64,000 nucleotides of DNA from Candidatus Nitrosopumilus sediminis (GCF_000299395.1 NC_018656.1:1178001-1242000), one strand, 5' to 3'; positions 45,593-54,570 are shown, counted from the stretch's first letter. Notes: generated by a model from the sequence alone, not told the origin. Program-made: numbers and translations.

Positions 45593-48103
45593 TTGAAGTT
45601 CTCATGTCCTAAATGCAAGTCAAAAATTGAAATTCAAAAAACATTCAATAAAAAAATGCACGTATCTTGTGAAAAATGCGGGATTGAGGATCTCTTAGAA
45701 TTCTCAAAGAATCCAGACGAGGTATTTCTAGAATTTCTTTCAAGGTTTGACAAGGGACTGGTAACAGAAAGAGGACTGTCTGAAGGACTCAAAGACGAGG
45801 GAATCGTCAGGGGAGAAAGTGAAATTAAGGAAATGATTGGAAAGAACAAACCAGATAAAATTACAGAAGAAATACTATATTCAAAAAAAGACTATATCTC
45901 ACAATACAAAGTTTTGAGCAATCCTGAGCCTAAAATGGGCTGCAAAGTAGAAGATTTGGGACTGGATGAATCAATTACAGAGCACCTCAAAGAACTGAAT
46001 ATAGAAAAATTTTACAGATTTCAACAAGATGCGATTGAGGAGATAACATATGGTGAAAATGTCGTAATTGAGGCACCCACTGCATCTGGAAAAACAGAAG
46101 CATTTCTAATTCCAGTTATTCAAAGAATAAAAAAAGATGCAAGCGAAGGCAATGTCTTTGCAATCTTTGTATATCCAACTAAAGCATTAGCACGTGACCA
46201 ACATCCAAAAATTCAAAAATTTGCAGAGAAAATAGGTATCAAAGTCAAGGTCTTTGATGGAGATGTAAAATTAGAAGAACGCAGAGAAATAATAGACAAC
46301 CCACCTCATATTTTGATCACAAATTTTGATGTTCTGCATTATCACATGTGGCACCAAACAAAATTTTCATCATTACTAGCATCAACTAGGATTCTTGTAA
46401 CAGATGAGGCTCATGTATACTCTGGGATTTTTGGAACAAATGTTCATTATATAATTAAAAGACTCAAAAGAATTTGCACTAACAAATTACAGTTTGTTGC
46501 AGCTTCAGCTACACTTGATGATGCAAAAGAATTCTGTCAAAAGTTGTTCGGGGAAAAGATGCAAAAAATTCAGGGTTCAGGTAAAAAAGGGCAGACAGAT
46601 TTTACAATGTTATTTCCATCACTTCGAACACAGAGGGCACTCATGGTAGAATTGACAAAGAAACTAACTCAAAAAAATCACAAGACAATGATTTTTAATA
46701 ATTCGCATCTAAATTCTGAATTACTAGCAATACAGGCAAAAAGACAAAAAGTGAACATCAAAGTTCACAGGGCAGGATTGATGGCAAATTACAGAGCATC
46801 AGTTGAGAGGCAATTCAAAGAAGGGAATTTACAAGCAATATCATGCACTCCTACGCTTGAATTAGGCATAGATGTGGGCAATGTTGACTGTGTAATATCA
46901 TCTACCATTCCAGTAAACAGACTAATCCAAAGAATAGGAAGAGCCGCAAGAAAAGGTCAAAGAGGATATGCATTTTTGGCATTAGGAAATGATCCAATAT
47001 CACAATACTACAAAAATCATCCAGAGGACTATTTTGAAGACATTGAAAAAATATACATCGATCCCAAGAACCCATTTGTTGAAGAATTCCAAGTATTGGC
47101 CATGGCATGTGATAGACCCATATCAAAACACGAACTAAAAGAACATCAAGAAATTATTGAACAACACATCATTAATGAGAATTTAAAGGAGTTTAACAAT
47201 AGGATCATTCCAAATTTTGATAAAATTAATTCCATGTTAAATGACTATAGCATTAGAGGGATTGGAAAATCAATTGATATTTTTCTTGATGGAAAAAAAG
47301 TGGGCGACAGAGTGTTGCCAATTGCATTAGAAGAACTACATAAAGATGCAATCTATTTTCTAGCAGGTGTACGTTACAAAGTAAAAGAATTTGATTATCC
47401 AAAAAACAACTATGCAAAACTAGAGCGAATTCCAAGAGACTATCCATACTATACAAAATCATTAACAGAGGAATGGCCAACTATTGAAACAGTTTTTGAG
47501 AGAAGAAATGCAAATGGTATTGAAGTTGCATTCTGTAAATTGCACATAGAAAAAAAAGTATACGGTTATGTCAATATCGAATTAGGGCAAGAGATAACTC
47601 AAGGTGAAAAAGTTCAACTAGATGCTCCTTTAGAATATGATTTTGTTACAAAGGGAATTGTATTTCATGCACCCAGACCTCTCAAAGTGATTGAAGAATC
47701 AGAAGATGAGGAATATACAGAAGCCAGTGGATATCATGCAACAGAACATGTTGTAATAGAAGGCAGTAATATGATTACAGGTGGAGTATCACAAGATTTG
47801 GGAGGTATATCATTGGGTGCATCAGGCTTGATTTTCATCTATGATGGGGCAATCGGTGGGAGTGGTGCAAGCAAAGCCCTCTATGACAGATTTGAGAAAG
47901 CCCTAGAACGTAGCATGTTCATAGTAAAGGAATGTCCTTGTAAAAACGAATCAGGATGTCCCAGATGCACGTTCTCCTACAGATGTGGCAACAACAACGA
48001 GTATCTACACAAATATTCAGCATTGGAAATTTTAGAGAGAATTAATTCAGGAGAAAAAACGGAGCTGACAGATCCTGTTGAAGGAGATAAACCTCTAGTA
48101 TAA
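45593..48103 (+). CDS. DEAH-box helicase with N-terminal zinc ribbon and DUF1998-like C-terminus
   Basis: An 836-residue superfamily 2 helicase starting at TTG 45593. Zinc knuckles CPKC and CEKC lie at 5-29. Walker A is APTASGKTE (161-169), the DEAH box is at 271-274, and motif VI is QRIGRAARKGQ. The C-terminus holds four-cysteine DUF1998-like features (ECPCKNESGCPRCTF and YRCGN). This matches the MrfA/Hrq1-like helicases for DNA repair. DUF1998 helicases also occur in DISARM-type defence. It is divergent from a DNA methyltransferase gene. Repair is the more conservative assignment. Confidence 0.85.
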   Translation: MKFSCPKCKSKIEIQKTFNKKMHVSCEKCGIEDLLEFSKNPDEVFLEFLSRFDKGLVTERGLSEGLKDEGIVRGESEIKEMIGKNKPDKITEEILYSKKDYISQYKVLSNPEPKMGCKVEDLGLDESITEHLKELNIEKFYRFQQDAIEEITYGENVVIEAPTASGKTEAFLIPVIQRIKKDASEGNVFAIFVYPTKALARDQHPKIQKFAEKIGIKVKVFDGDVKLEERREIIDNPPHILITNFDVLHYHMWHQTKFSSLLASTRILVTDEAHVYSGIFGTNVHYIIKRLKRICTNKLQFVAASATLDDAKEFCQKLFGEKMQKIQGSGKKGQTDFTMLFPSLRTQRALMVELTKKLTQKNHKTMIFNNSHLNSELLAIQAKRQKVNIKVHRAGLMANYRASVERQFKEGNLQAISCTPTLELGIDVGNVDCVISSTIPVNRLIQRIGRAARKGQRGYAFLALGNDPISQYYKNHPEDYFEDIEKIYIDPKNPFVEEFQVLAMACDRPISKHELKEHQEIIEQHIINENLKEFNNRIIPNFDKINSMLNDYSIRGIGKSIDIFLDGKKVGDRVLPIALEELHKDAIYFLAGVRYKVKEFDYPKNNYAKLERIPRDYPYYTKSLTEEWPTIETVFERRNANGIEVAFCKLHIEKKVYGYVNIELGQEITQGEKVQLDAPLEYDFVTKGIVFHAPRPLKVIEESEDEEYTEASGYHATEHVVIEGSNMITGGVSQDLGGISLGASGLIFIYDGAIGGSGASKALYDRFEKALERSMFIVKECPCKNESGCPRCTFSYRCGNNNEYLHKYSALEILERINSGEKTELTDPVEGDKPLV

Positions 48104-48145
48104 CAAATCAAAATGGGATAAATATGACAAAAATATTGAATCAAT

Positions 48146-48976
48146 ATGGAAAAAGTAGCTCTAGTAACTGGCAGTTCATCAGGGATTGGTTTGGAGACAG
48201 CGCTATCATTGGCAAGAGATGGATATCATACATTTGCCAGTATGAGACATACTGAAAAAGCTGGAGAACTAGAGCATGCTGCAAAAAAAGAGAATCTTTC
48301 TATCAAAGTAATTGAGTTAGATGTAGATAAAGAAGAATCAATTGTTTCTGCAATCAAAAAAATTGTTGCAGAATGTGGAAGACTAGATGTACTAGTTAAC
48401 AATGCAGGGTATGGACAGTTTGGATGTACAGAAGATGTAACAGTTGATGATTTTAGAAGACAGTTTGAGACAAATTTCTTCAGTGTTGTAAGAATCATAC
48501 AAGAAGTTGCACCAATCATGAGAAAACAGGGTTCAGGAAGCATTATCAACATTAGCTCCGTTGCAGGACGAATGGGGCTACCAGGTTCCCCAGCTTACAT
48601 TAGCTCAAAATTTGCATTGGAAGGCTTGGGCGAATGTTTAAGATATGAGCTTGGACAGTTTGGAATTAAAACCACACTTATTGAGCCAGGTGTTATCAAA
48701 ACAAACTTTTTCAATTCAATGAAAGTTCCAGAATCAAAGGCAGATCCTAAATACAAAGAGTTGACTGACAATATTTTGGCAGGATTGAAAATGATGGTAG
48801 AAATGGGTACCCCACCATCACAGGTTGCAGATGTTGTAATGAAGGCAATTCATGATGATGAAATGCTACCACGATATGTGGTAGGTACTGATGCGGCCAT
48901 GTTTATGGAGGCAAAAAAGATGAAAACAGACCTAGAATTTGAGAAATATCTGAGTAAAGAGATATTTCCTAGCTGA
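48146..48976 (+). CDS. Short-chain dehydrogenase/reductase
   Basis: A 276-residue classical SDR. The cofactor motif is VTGSSSGIG (about 7-15), with LVNNAGYG and the catalytic Ser-Tyr-Lys in NISSVAGRMG and AYISSKFALEG. The basic residues after the second strand (SMRHTEK) suggest NADP(H). The C-terminal about 60 residues extend beyond the core. Substrate unknown; it does not sit in a clear operon. Confidence 0.88.
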   Translation: MEKVALVTGSSSGIGLETALSLARDGYHTFASMRHTEKAGELEHAAKKENLSIKVIELDVDKEESIVSAIKKIVAECGRLDVLVNNAGYGQFGCTEDVTVDDFRRQFETNFFSVVRIIQEVAPIMRKQGSGSIINISSVAGRMGLPGSPAYISSKFALEGLGECLRYELGQFGIKTTLIEPGVIKTNFFNSMKVPESKADPKYKELTDNILAGLKMMVEMGTPPSQVADVVMKAIHDDEMLPRYVVGTDAAMFMEAKKMKTDLEFEKYLSKEIFPS

Positions 48977-49049
48977 CATCGTACTTGTACGCTAAATTGA
49001 TATACAGATAAAGTAGAGTTTTCATCAAAGTCCGCAATTTTGAAATGAT

Positions 49050-50717
49050 ATGAAATGGAAAACTCTACAACATAATGGAATCCTGTTCCCTCCTGCATAT
49101 GAGGCTCAAGGAATCAAGATAAAGATCAAAGGAGAGCCTGTAAATCTTGATCTCAACCAAGAAGAAATGGTGTACCAGTGGGCAAAAAAGAAAGATACAC
49201 CATATGTCCAAGACAAAGTTTTTCAGAAGAATTTTACTGCAGATTTTGCTAAAACACTAGATTCAAAATTTAAAAAAATTTCATATGAAGATATTGATTT
49301 TTCAAATGCTTACAAAATAGTTGACAAGGAAAAAGACCTCAAAGAGATGATGACTAAAGAAGAAAAGAAATCCCTTGCAGCAAAAAGAAAAGAATTGCGA
49401 GAAAAACTAAAAGAGAAATTTGGTATTGCCATCATGGATGGCAAAGAAGTAGAAGTTGGAAATTATATGGCAGAACCACCTGGAATTTTTATCGGGAGGG
49501 GGGAACATCCACTAAGAGGTAGGTGGAAGCCTCGAGTTACTGCAAAGGACGTAACCCTAAACCTTGGAAAAGAGGCAAAAGTACCAGAAGGCAAATGGGG
49601 CAAGATAATTCATGATAAAAATTCAATGTGGCTAGCAAGCTGGATGGATTTTCTGACACAAAAAAGAAAATACGTATGGCTTGCAGATACTGCGGGATTA
49701 AAACAAGATAGAGACAAAGAAAAATATGAAAAAGCAGTAAAGCTTGCCAAGGAAATTAACAAGATTAAAGACAGAATTGTCAAAGATATGAAAAGTAAAG
49801 ATCCTAAAATTAGCAGAATTGCCACTGCCTGTTATTTGATTTATAGAACTGCTATGAGGGTAGGAGACGAAAAAGATCCAGAAGAGGCAGATACCGTAGG
49901 TGCCACAACTCTGAGAAAAGAGCATATCAAAATTACTCCCAACGCTATTGAATTTGATTTTCTAGGAAAAGACAGTGTCAGATGGCAAGAGACAGTGGTT
50001 GCAGAAGGACATGATAAGCAATTTCATGAAAATCTCAAGAAACTAGTAGAGAAGAAAAAACCAAAAGATGAAATTTTTGACGACATAACTTCAAGACATG
50101 TCAATCAGTATTATTCTAGCATAGTAAAGGGCTTGACTGCCAAGGTATTCAGAACATACCTTGCAACAACTGTTGTCAAAAACTATCTTGTTGAGCATGA
50201 TAACATGAAAGGCAAAACAGCTACAGAGAAACTATACCATGCAAAATTGGCAAATCTTGAAGCTGCTATGATGTGTAACCATAAAAGAACAATTCCTAAG
50301 ACGTTTGAGCAGTCATTACAAAAGAAAAGAGATACTTTGAAAAAAGTTGAAAAAGAGCAAGCATGGAAGAAAACTCAAGAGACTCTCAAAAAAGTTGAAG
50401 CAAGTGAACCTAAAACGGATGCACAAAAGAAAACCAAAGCAAAAAGAATCAAGACATTAAACGAGCAAATTAAAAAACAAAAATCAAAACACAAAGAAAG
50501 ATTAGAAAAATTAGAGTTACAAATCGATTTATCTGAAAAAACCAAAGATTACAACATTGGAACATCATTAAGAAACTACATAGATCCTCGTGTTTTCAAA
50601 GCATGGACTGACGAAGTAGGAGCAGAATGGGAGAAATTGTATACATCAGCGTTACAAAAGAAATTCCTCTGGGTAAAAAATGAGAATGTATCTTGGCAGG
50701 ATTTAAAGGGAAATTAG
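49050..50717 (+). CDS. DNA topoisomerase IB, eukaryote-like
   Basis: A 555-residue enzyme. It opens with KWKTLQHNGILFPPAYEAQG, as in the eukaryotic core domain; the fragment GEHPLRGRWKPRV (about 152-164) is typical of eukaryotic Top1. The catalytic Tyr510 is in SLRNYIDPRVFKAW, and a Lys-rich linker (about 410-480) precedes it. Among archaea, TopoIB of this eukaryotic type is a hallmark of Thaumarchaeota. It relaxes supercoils. It is followed by tRNA-Met. Confidence 0.95.
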   Translation: MKWKTLQHNGILFPPAYEAQGIKIKIKGEPVNLDLNQEEMVYQWAKKKDTPYVQDKVFQKNFTADFAKTLDSKFKKISYEDIDFSNAYKIVDKEKDLKEMMTKEEKKSLAAKRKELREKLKEKFGIAIMDGKEVEVGNYMAEPPGIFIGRGEHPLRGRWKPRVTAKDVTLNLGKEAKVPEGKWGKIIHDKNSMWLASWMDFLTQKRKYVWLADTAGLKQDRDKEKYEKAVKLAKEINKIKDRIVKDMKSKDPKISRIATACYLIYRTAMRVGDEKDPEEADTVGATTLRKEHIKITPNAIEFDFLGKDSVRWQETVVAEGHDKQFHENLKKLVEKKKPKDEIFDDITSRHVNQYYSSIVKGLTAKVFRTYLATTVVKNYLVEHDNMKGKTATEKLYHAKLANLEAAMMCNHKRTIPKTFEQSLQKKRDTLKKVEKEQAWKKTQETLKKVEASEPKTDAQKKTKAKRIKTLNEQIKKQKSKHKERLEKLELQIDLSEKTKDYNIGTSLRNYIDPRVFKAWTDEVGAEWEKLYTSALQKKFLWVKNENVSWQDLKGN

Positions 50718-50754
50718 AATCATTTAATTTCCCAAATTTTTAGCATAATAACAT

Positions 50755-50869
50755 GCCGGGGTAGCTCAGCCTGGTTAGAGTGCCAGTTAATTTGGTAAAC
50801 TCTAACGGTTCTCCAACTAAGGCAATACTCATAATCTGGAGGTCGCGAGTTCGAAACTCGCCCCCGGCA
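50755..50869 (+). tRNA. Elongator tRNA-Met (CAT) with a noncanonical intron
   Basis: Acceptor arms GCCGGGG (50755-50761) and CCCCGGC (50862-50868) pair fully. D stem GCTC/GAGT, T stem GCGAG/CTCGC and the discriminator A at 50869 fit. Removing 50787-50826 gives anticodon stem CCAGA/TCTGG with loop CTCATAA (anticodon CAT) and a mature tRNA of 75 nt. The GCCGGGG acceptor points to elongator Met rather than initiator. The 3' CCA is not encoded. tRNA-Ile2 (CAT) is an alternative but fits the acceptor less well. Confidence 0.9.
50787..50826 (+). other. tRNA intron (40 nt) between positions 30 and 31
   Basis: The intron boundaries are set by requiring a perfect anticodon stem: G30 at 50786 and A31 at 50827. 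This is inside the 5' strand of the anticodon stem and not at the common 37/38 site. Inner pairing TTGG/CCAA (50792... and 50813-50816) could form the intron helix. A strict bulge-helix-bulge is not obvious, so a relaxed form would be needed for splicing. Confidence 0.7.
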
Positions 50870-50928
50870 CACACAAATTAGTTTGATACCCCACATCTAA
50901 TACAAGGTCATAAAGTACCACTCATGTT

Positions 50929-51951
50929 TCAAGAAATAGAATCAACTTCATGTCTACAAATATCGAACGAGTCAAAGTATTCAAATTTTTTTCCAGGAGG
51001 ATCAGGGTTTCCAAGATTAGAATTTAATGTATCTTCTGAAGTTTCATCTCCCCTTAACACAAAAAATATTTTATTAATTTTATCACCATAATTTGAAGAA
51101 ATTTTTGTAGTGTATTCACCAGGTAAGAAATCAGTCGGGACATAATATTGCAAATTTGAGTATCCAAATTGATTTGTAGTTTTATTAAATTTCTCTATTG
51201 TTTTATTTTGATGTAATATTTCAATTGTTAATTTTGCATCTTTAACATATCCCCAGTTTTGTAAATAAGGAGATAAAATATTAAAAATTTTATCATATTC
51301 ATTTGCATTATATACTCTCATAGTAAGATCATAAAAATATCCTCTTGTAACTCTTAAAGAATGATCTGCCACTATTTTTAAATTATCATTATGTTTGATT
51401 TCGATCGGTTCTTCATTTTTATCTAAATCAGAAACAATATTGGTTTTAATTTTTTTGGATAGTAAGGTTTTTGCGTCTGTTTTTATTAGTACAAGTCCAT
51501 CATGATAAGAAAATACTCCAGTAATAGAAAATTTTGGAGAAGGGTAATAATATTCATATGAAACAACGAAAAGAACTCTTGCATCGACGTATTTTCCTTG
51601 AGTACCTGTTCCTTTTAAAACAATAATATTTTTTTCAGCGTTGTATCTAGTATCCCAAGAAGAAATGTGGTAATTATTATTATTAAAATTAATAGTATCT
51701 GAAATCACAGAGACTGAATTATCGACAATCATAAATTTCAAATGTATGTCATAATCTTCAGAATCAGATAATTTACTTTTTGCATAAATAGAATATAGTG
51801 TGTCATCATTCATTTGAGAATATGCATTATCAAGAATACTCAAGTTTGCTACTACGTATAATGAAAAACAAATAATGGAGAAGAAAATAAATTGTGTTTT
51901 ATATTTCTGAAAAATTCTAATCATAATCATATGTATAATGTATGATAGCAT
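50929..51951 (-). CDS. Exported protein of unknown function, AT-rich gene
   Basis: A 340-residue protein. A hydrophobic segment at about 21-37 (FIFFSIICFSLYVVANL) suggests export. The rest is predicted beta-rich with many Asn, Tyr, Lys and Asp residues (TINFNNNNYHISSWDTRYN, SYEYYYPSPKFSITGVF) and possible adhesion- or surface-like domains. I do not recognise a family. An internal ATG at codon 8 or 10 could be the true start. Base composition is more AT-rich than the housekeeping genes upstream. It is the first gene after tRNA-Met. Confidence 0.7.
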   Translation of the reverse strand: MLSYIIHMIMIRIFQKYKTQFIFFSIICFSLYVVANLSILDNAYSQMNDDTLYSIYAKSKLSDSEDYDIHLKFMIVDNSVSVISDTINFNNNNYHISSWDTRYNAEKNIIVLKGTGTQGKYVDARVLFVVSYEYYYPSPKFSITGVFSYHDGLVLIKTDAKTLLSKKIKTNIVSDLDKNEEPIEIKHNDNLKIVADHSLRVTRGYFYDLTMRVYNANEYDKIFNILSPYLQNWGYVKDAKLTIEILHQNKTIEKFNKTTNQFGYSNLQYYVPTDFLPGEYTTKISSNYGDKINKIFFVLRGDETSEDTLNSNLGNPDPPGKKFEYFDSFDICRHEVDSIS

Positions 51952-52165
51952 AAAATTCTATAAAAAACATATTTTTAGTTGTTTTAACTAAGAAATGTCT
52001 TTGAATTCAAATTTTGTTTATAAACAAAAATAGGATCGACATTCACAATTACAAGACAAAGGCATCTGATTGTAAATGTCACGAAATTAATGGGCAAATA
52101 CGGATGAAAAAGAAAACCCCTAGTACTGTATAAAATATTACGATTCTTATTCTCTTTTTATTGTA

Positions 52166-52468
52166 TTAATTTTCTAAACAGGATTTGCATACTTTTTCAT
52201 TAATCATGCTATTTTTTGGGATGAACTCGTTTTTACAATTAGTACATACATTAAGTAAACGTAAGCCATTGACCATATTTTGATTTTTTTCAATGTTAAT
52301 TATTACAGGTTTGTTTTTTTCTTCATTTGACTTTTCAATGCGGTTTGAACTATTGTTTATCCCTCTAATCTCTTCATCTATTCTGTTAATATCCTCTGTT
52401 GATAGTTGTATCTTGAATTCATTATCTTTTGAAATGCTTGATCCATTATCTCTAGAGAGGTTTTCCAT
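52166..52468 (-). CDS. Small protein with C-terminal zinc ribbon, downstream of TFB
   Basis: A 100-residue protein. The first about 70 residues are polar and probably disordered (Asn, Glu, Ser, Lys). The end has CTNCKNEFIPKN and KVCKSCLEN, a CxxC/CxxC zinc ribbon. It starts 16 nt after the TFB stop on the same strand. A transcription-related partner for TFB is possible but not shown. Confidence 0.65.
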   Translation of the reverse strand: MENLSRDNGSSISKDNEFKIQLSTEDINRIDEEIRGINNSSNRIEKSNEEKNKPVIINIEKNQNMVNGLRLLNVCTNCKNEFIPKNSMINEKVCKSCLEN

Positions 52469-52484
52469 TTCTTTTAAATCCGAA

Positions 52485-53414
52485 TTAAATCATTGTAGAA
52501 AACAAATCTAATTTTGTTTTAAATTCCTGTATTCTATTTCTTATAGAAACCGTGCTAGTGTTTGCAGCTTCTGCAATTTCTATTTGAGATTTTAATTCTC
52601 CTGTAATTACACATGCTGCATAAATTGCGGCAGCTGCCATGATCTCTGGATTTTTACCAGCAATAATTTCTGCATCTTGGGCTGCAGTCAAAATTTGTGT
52701 TGCTTTACGAATTACTTTTTCAGATGAGCCTATCTTACTTGCAATTTTATTAATCGATTTTATTGGATCAACTACAGATACAGTAAATCCTAATTCTCTA
52801 AACAATATTCGGTATGCTCGCGCAATCTCTTTTCTTTTGATTACAAATTGAATTGCGATTTCCGTTAGAGTTCTATGGTGTTCTAAATCTCGACATGAAG
52901 CATACAAGCACGCTGCTGCAATAGATTTCACAGTTCTGCCTCGAATAAGGTTTCTCTCTATTGCCTTTCTGTAAAAAAGAGATGCTCGTTCAACTACGGT
53001 ATCTGATAGGCCTAATTTTGATTGTACTTTGTCAAATTCTATGAGGGCAAATCTGAGATTCTTCTCTGCAGAGTTTTTTGTCTGTGATCTACTATCCCAT
53101 TTTCGCAATCTGCCAAACATCTGGGTTGTTTTCGCTGAAAGTGGTTTTCCAACCGAATCCTTATTTTGCACTCCTATTCGCGTATTCAATCCCTTGTCAT
53201 GCATTTTGAGTGTCAGTCCAGGACCTGTTCTAGCAGTATCAGACGTATTTGAAATCAGTCTGCGCTCCAATCCTCTATCTTCGGCATTTTCTGAAATAAC
53301 GAATCCGCAACTTGAGCAAATGATTTCACCAGTGATTTGATCAGTTACAAATTTTGAAGCATGGCAATAATCACAAAATAGCTTTGTTTTTTTAATTATC
53401 TGTATTGTGGTCAA
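52485..53414 (-). CDS. tfb: Transcription initiation factor B (TFB)
   Basis: A 309-residue TFIIB homologue. The N-terminal zinc ribbon is CDYCHASK...IICSSCGF (about 14-38), followed by the B-finger region with DRGLERRLIS. Two cyclin repeats follow at about 110-205 and 210-300 (IAAACLYASCRDLEHHRT and MAAAAIYAACVITGE). Archaea of this group have several TFBs. The proximity of tiny zinc-ribbon genes suggests a specialised paralogue rather than the only general one. A 54-residue zinc-ribbon gene ends 9 nt before the TFB start. Confidence 0.93.
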   Translation of the reverse strand: MTTIQIIKKTKLFCDYCHASKFVTDQITGEIICSSCGFVISENAEDRGLERRLISNTSDTARTGPGLTLKMHDKGLNTRIGVQNKDSVGKPLSAKTTQMFGRLRKWDSRSQTKNSAEKNLRFALIEFDKVQSKLGLSDTVVERASLFYRKAIERNLIRGRTVKSIAAACLYASCRDLEHHRTLTEIAIQFVIKRKEIARAYRILFRELGFTVSVVDPIKSINKIASKIGSSEKVIRKATQILTAAQDAEIIAGKNPEIMAAAAIYAACVITGELKSQIEIAEAANTSTVSIRNRIQEFKTKLDLFSTMI

Positions 53415-53423
53415 TAATTTTAC

Positions 53424-53588
53424 CTAAGCCGTCAATGGTATTTTTTCAATGATGCAATAGGTATGAATTTCCTTTTCTGTATTTAGATTACAATTGTGGC
53501 AAATAAACTCAATGGGCTTTTTACATTCAGGACAATTTTGGAATACATCCATTTTCCTACCACATTTTCTACAAGAGGTTATTCTCAT
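53424..53588 (-). CDS. Zinc-ribbon microprotein (54 residues), upstream of TFB
   Basis: ATG 53588 to TAG 53424. Three CxxC pairs are visible: CRKC (6-9), CPEC (19-22) and CHNC (30-33). That would bind one or two zinc ions. It ends 9 nt before the TFB start, so cotranslation with TFB is likely. Unrecognised family; could be a TFB cofactor. Confidence 0.7.
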   Translation of the reverse strand: MRITSCRKCGRKMDVFQNCPECKKPIEFICHNCNLNTEKEIHTYCIIEKIPLTA

Positions 53589-53681
53589 CACTTATGTTAT
53601 GTTGTTCTTTGTATTAAAGAGGAGTAAAATTAGTATACCCTAATGATCATACATATAAAATTTCAATGAACGTTGAATCAT

Positions 53682-53804
53682 TTATGACGCAATTACATGA
53701 CCTTGTTCATCAAGTGTATTGCCACATGTTTTACATTCCCATTTGTCATCACTAATCTCTTGAGCATTCTTTGAAGTATTGCAAACCTTACATCTAGTAG
53801 ACAT
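53682..53804 (-). CDS. Zinc-ribbon microprotein (40 residues)
   Basis: ATG 53804 to TAA 53682. CKVC (5-8) and CKTC (24-27) form a rubredoxin-like or zinc-ribbon pair with the conserved DKWECKTCGNTLDE. The start overlaps the stop of the upstream microprotein by TAATG, a strong sign of translation. Confidence 0.72.
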   Translation of the reverse strand: MSTRCKVCNTSKNAQEISDDKWECKTCGNTLDEQGHVIAS

Positions 53805-53935
53805 TATTTTGTTTTCATTCCTACTGTCTTTGATTGAATATTGTTTGAATGAGTTTTTTCATGTTCACGAACTTTTTCAAAAGTATCTACTGTTCCTTCC
53901 CATTGAAAACTGCAATCTTTACAATTGTATTTCAT
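53804..53935 (-). CDS. C2H2-like microprotein (43 residues)
   Basis: ATG 53935 to TAA 53804. CKDC (5-8) is followed by a His pair in REHEKTH (24-29), the spacing of a C2H2 zinc finger. It overlaps the next gene by TAATG and the previous one by ATGA. C2H2-type small proteins are found in archaea, but this family is not known to me. Confidence 0.72.
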   Translation of the reverse strand: MKYNCKDCSFQWEGTVDTFEKVREHEKTHSNNIQSKTVGMKTK

Positions 53936-54042
53936 TTCGTTGAATCATCTTTCTTTTCAAATTCTTTGGATGCATTAACATCGCCTGCCATTTTGGTTTT
54001 ACAAGAACCAAATTTCAGTTTTTTAATTATTTTTTCGAACAT
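53932..54042 (-). CDS. Basic microprotein (36 residues), first of a four-gene chain
   Basis: ATG 54042 to TGA 53932. The sequence is Lys-rich with an amphipathic helix at the start (MFEKIIKKLKFGSCKTK) and one Cys. No fold or family is recognised. Overlap by ATGA with the C2H2-like gene supports its being translated. Confidence 0.55.
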   Translation of the reverse strand: MFEKIIKKLKFGSCKTKMAGDVNASKEFEKKDDSTK

Positions 54043-54144
54043 GTTTTTAATATAATCCTCCTTGATTTATACCCGCGTAATTTTTCCATTTTACGCCTGA
54101 TTTTCTATAGATATTTTTATTTAACTATAAAGATGAGTGCGCAA

Positions 54145-54153
54145 GTATATATT
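54145..54153 (+). promoter_or_regulatory. TATA box of the 30-residue microprotein gene
   Basis: GTATATATT lies 23-31 bp before ATG 54176, giving a leaderless or nearly leaderless transcript. Confidence 0.45.
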
Positions 54154-54175
54154 GATCATAACTATCTATATAGTC

Positions 54176-54268
54176 ATGACAAAAGAAACAAACCCAACAA
54201 TTATCGTTGCAAACGATGACAAAAAAGAAGAGCCAAAGAAAGAAGACTCTACTAAATCAGACAAATAG
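54176..54268 (+). CDS. Charged microprotein (30 residues)
   Basis: ATG 54176 to TAG 54268. A short hydrophobic strand (NPTIIVAN) is followed by a Lys/Glu/Asp tail (DDKKEEPKKEDSTKSDK). It has a good TATA box upstream and a hairpin just after its stop, so it may be a complete small transcription unit. No known family; could also be an mRNA for a regulatory peptide. Confidence 0.5.
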   Translation: MTKETNPTIIVANDDKKEEPKKEDSTKSDK

Positions 54269-54282
54269 GATTAACACACCTC

Positions 54283-54299
54283 CCCATCTTTTACATGGG
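54283..54299 (+). terminator. Hairpin after the 30-residue microprotein gene
   Basis: CCCAT (54283-54287) pairs with ATGGG (54295-54299) around a CTTTTAC loop, starting 15 nt after the stop. The run of T after it is weak, so termination strength is uncertain. Confidence 0.35.
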
Positions 54300-54471
54300 T
54301 TAGAATAATTTCAAAAGTTAAATGAATGCAATAATTATTTTAGCTAATTTTCAAACAAGCATTGTTTGAATTAGAGAAAAACAATTGCACTATTATTAAA
54401 AAAATTAAACAGTCGTTGAAGAATCAGCTGTCAAAACAGTAGTTTTTATGGCACACTATGATGTATTGTAT

Positions 54472-54570
54472 ATGGTAGATATCATCATTTGTTCAAATTG
54501 TGGTCTATCGTATTCTACACAAGAAAATGAATCATGTACTCATTGTAGATTTACGCTTAAAGAACAGTGA
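54472..54570 (+). CDS. Zinc-ribbon microprotein (32 residues)
   Basis: ATG 54472 to TGA 54570, with CSNC (7-10) and CTHC (22-25) as a compact zinc knuckle. An in-frame ATG at 54448 would add eight residues. It is one of a series of tiny zinc proteins in this area. Function unknown. Confidence 0.55.
   Translation: MVDIIICSNCGLSYSTQENESCTHCRFTLKEQ

Noticed and set aside
50755-50869. Canonical 37/38 intron position for tRNA-Met
   Set aside because: That placement leaves no U33 and no paired anticodon stem; only removal of 50787-50826 gives a proper loop.
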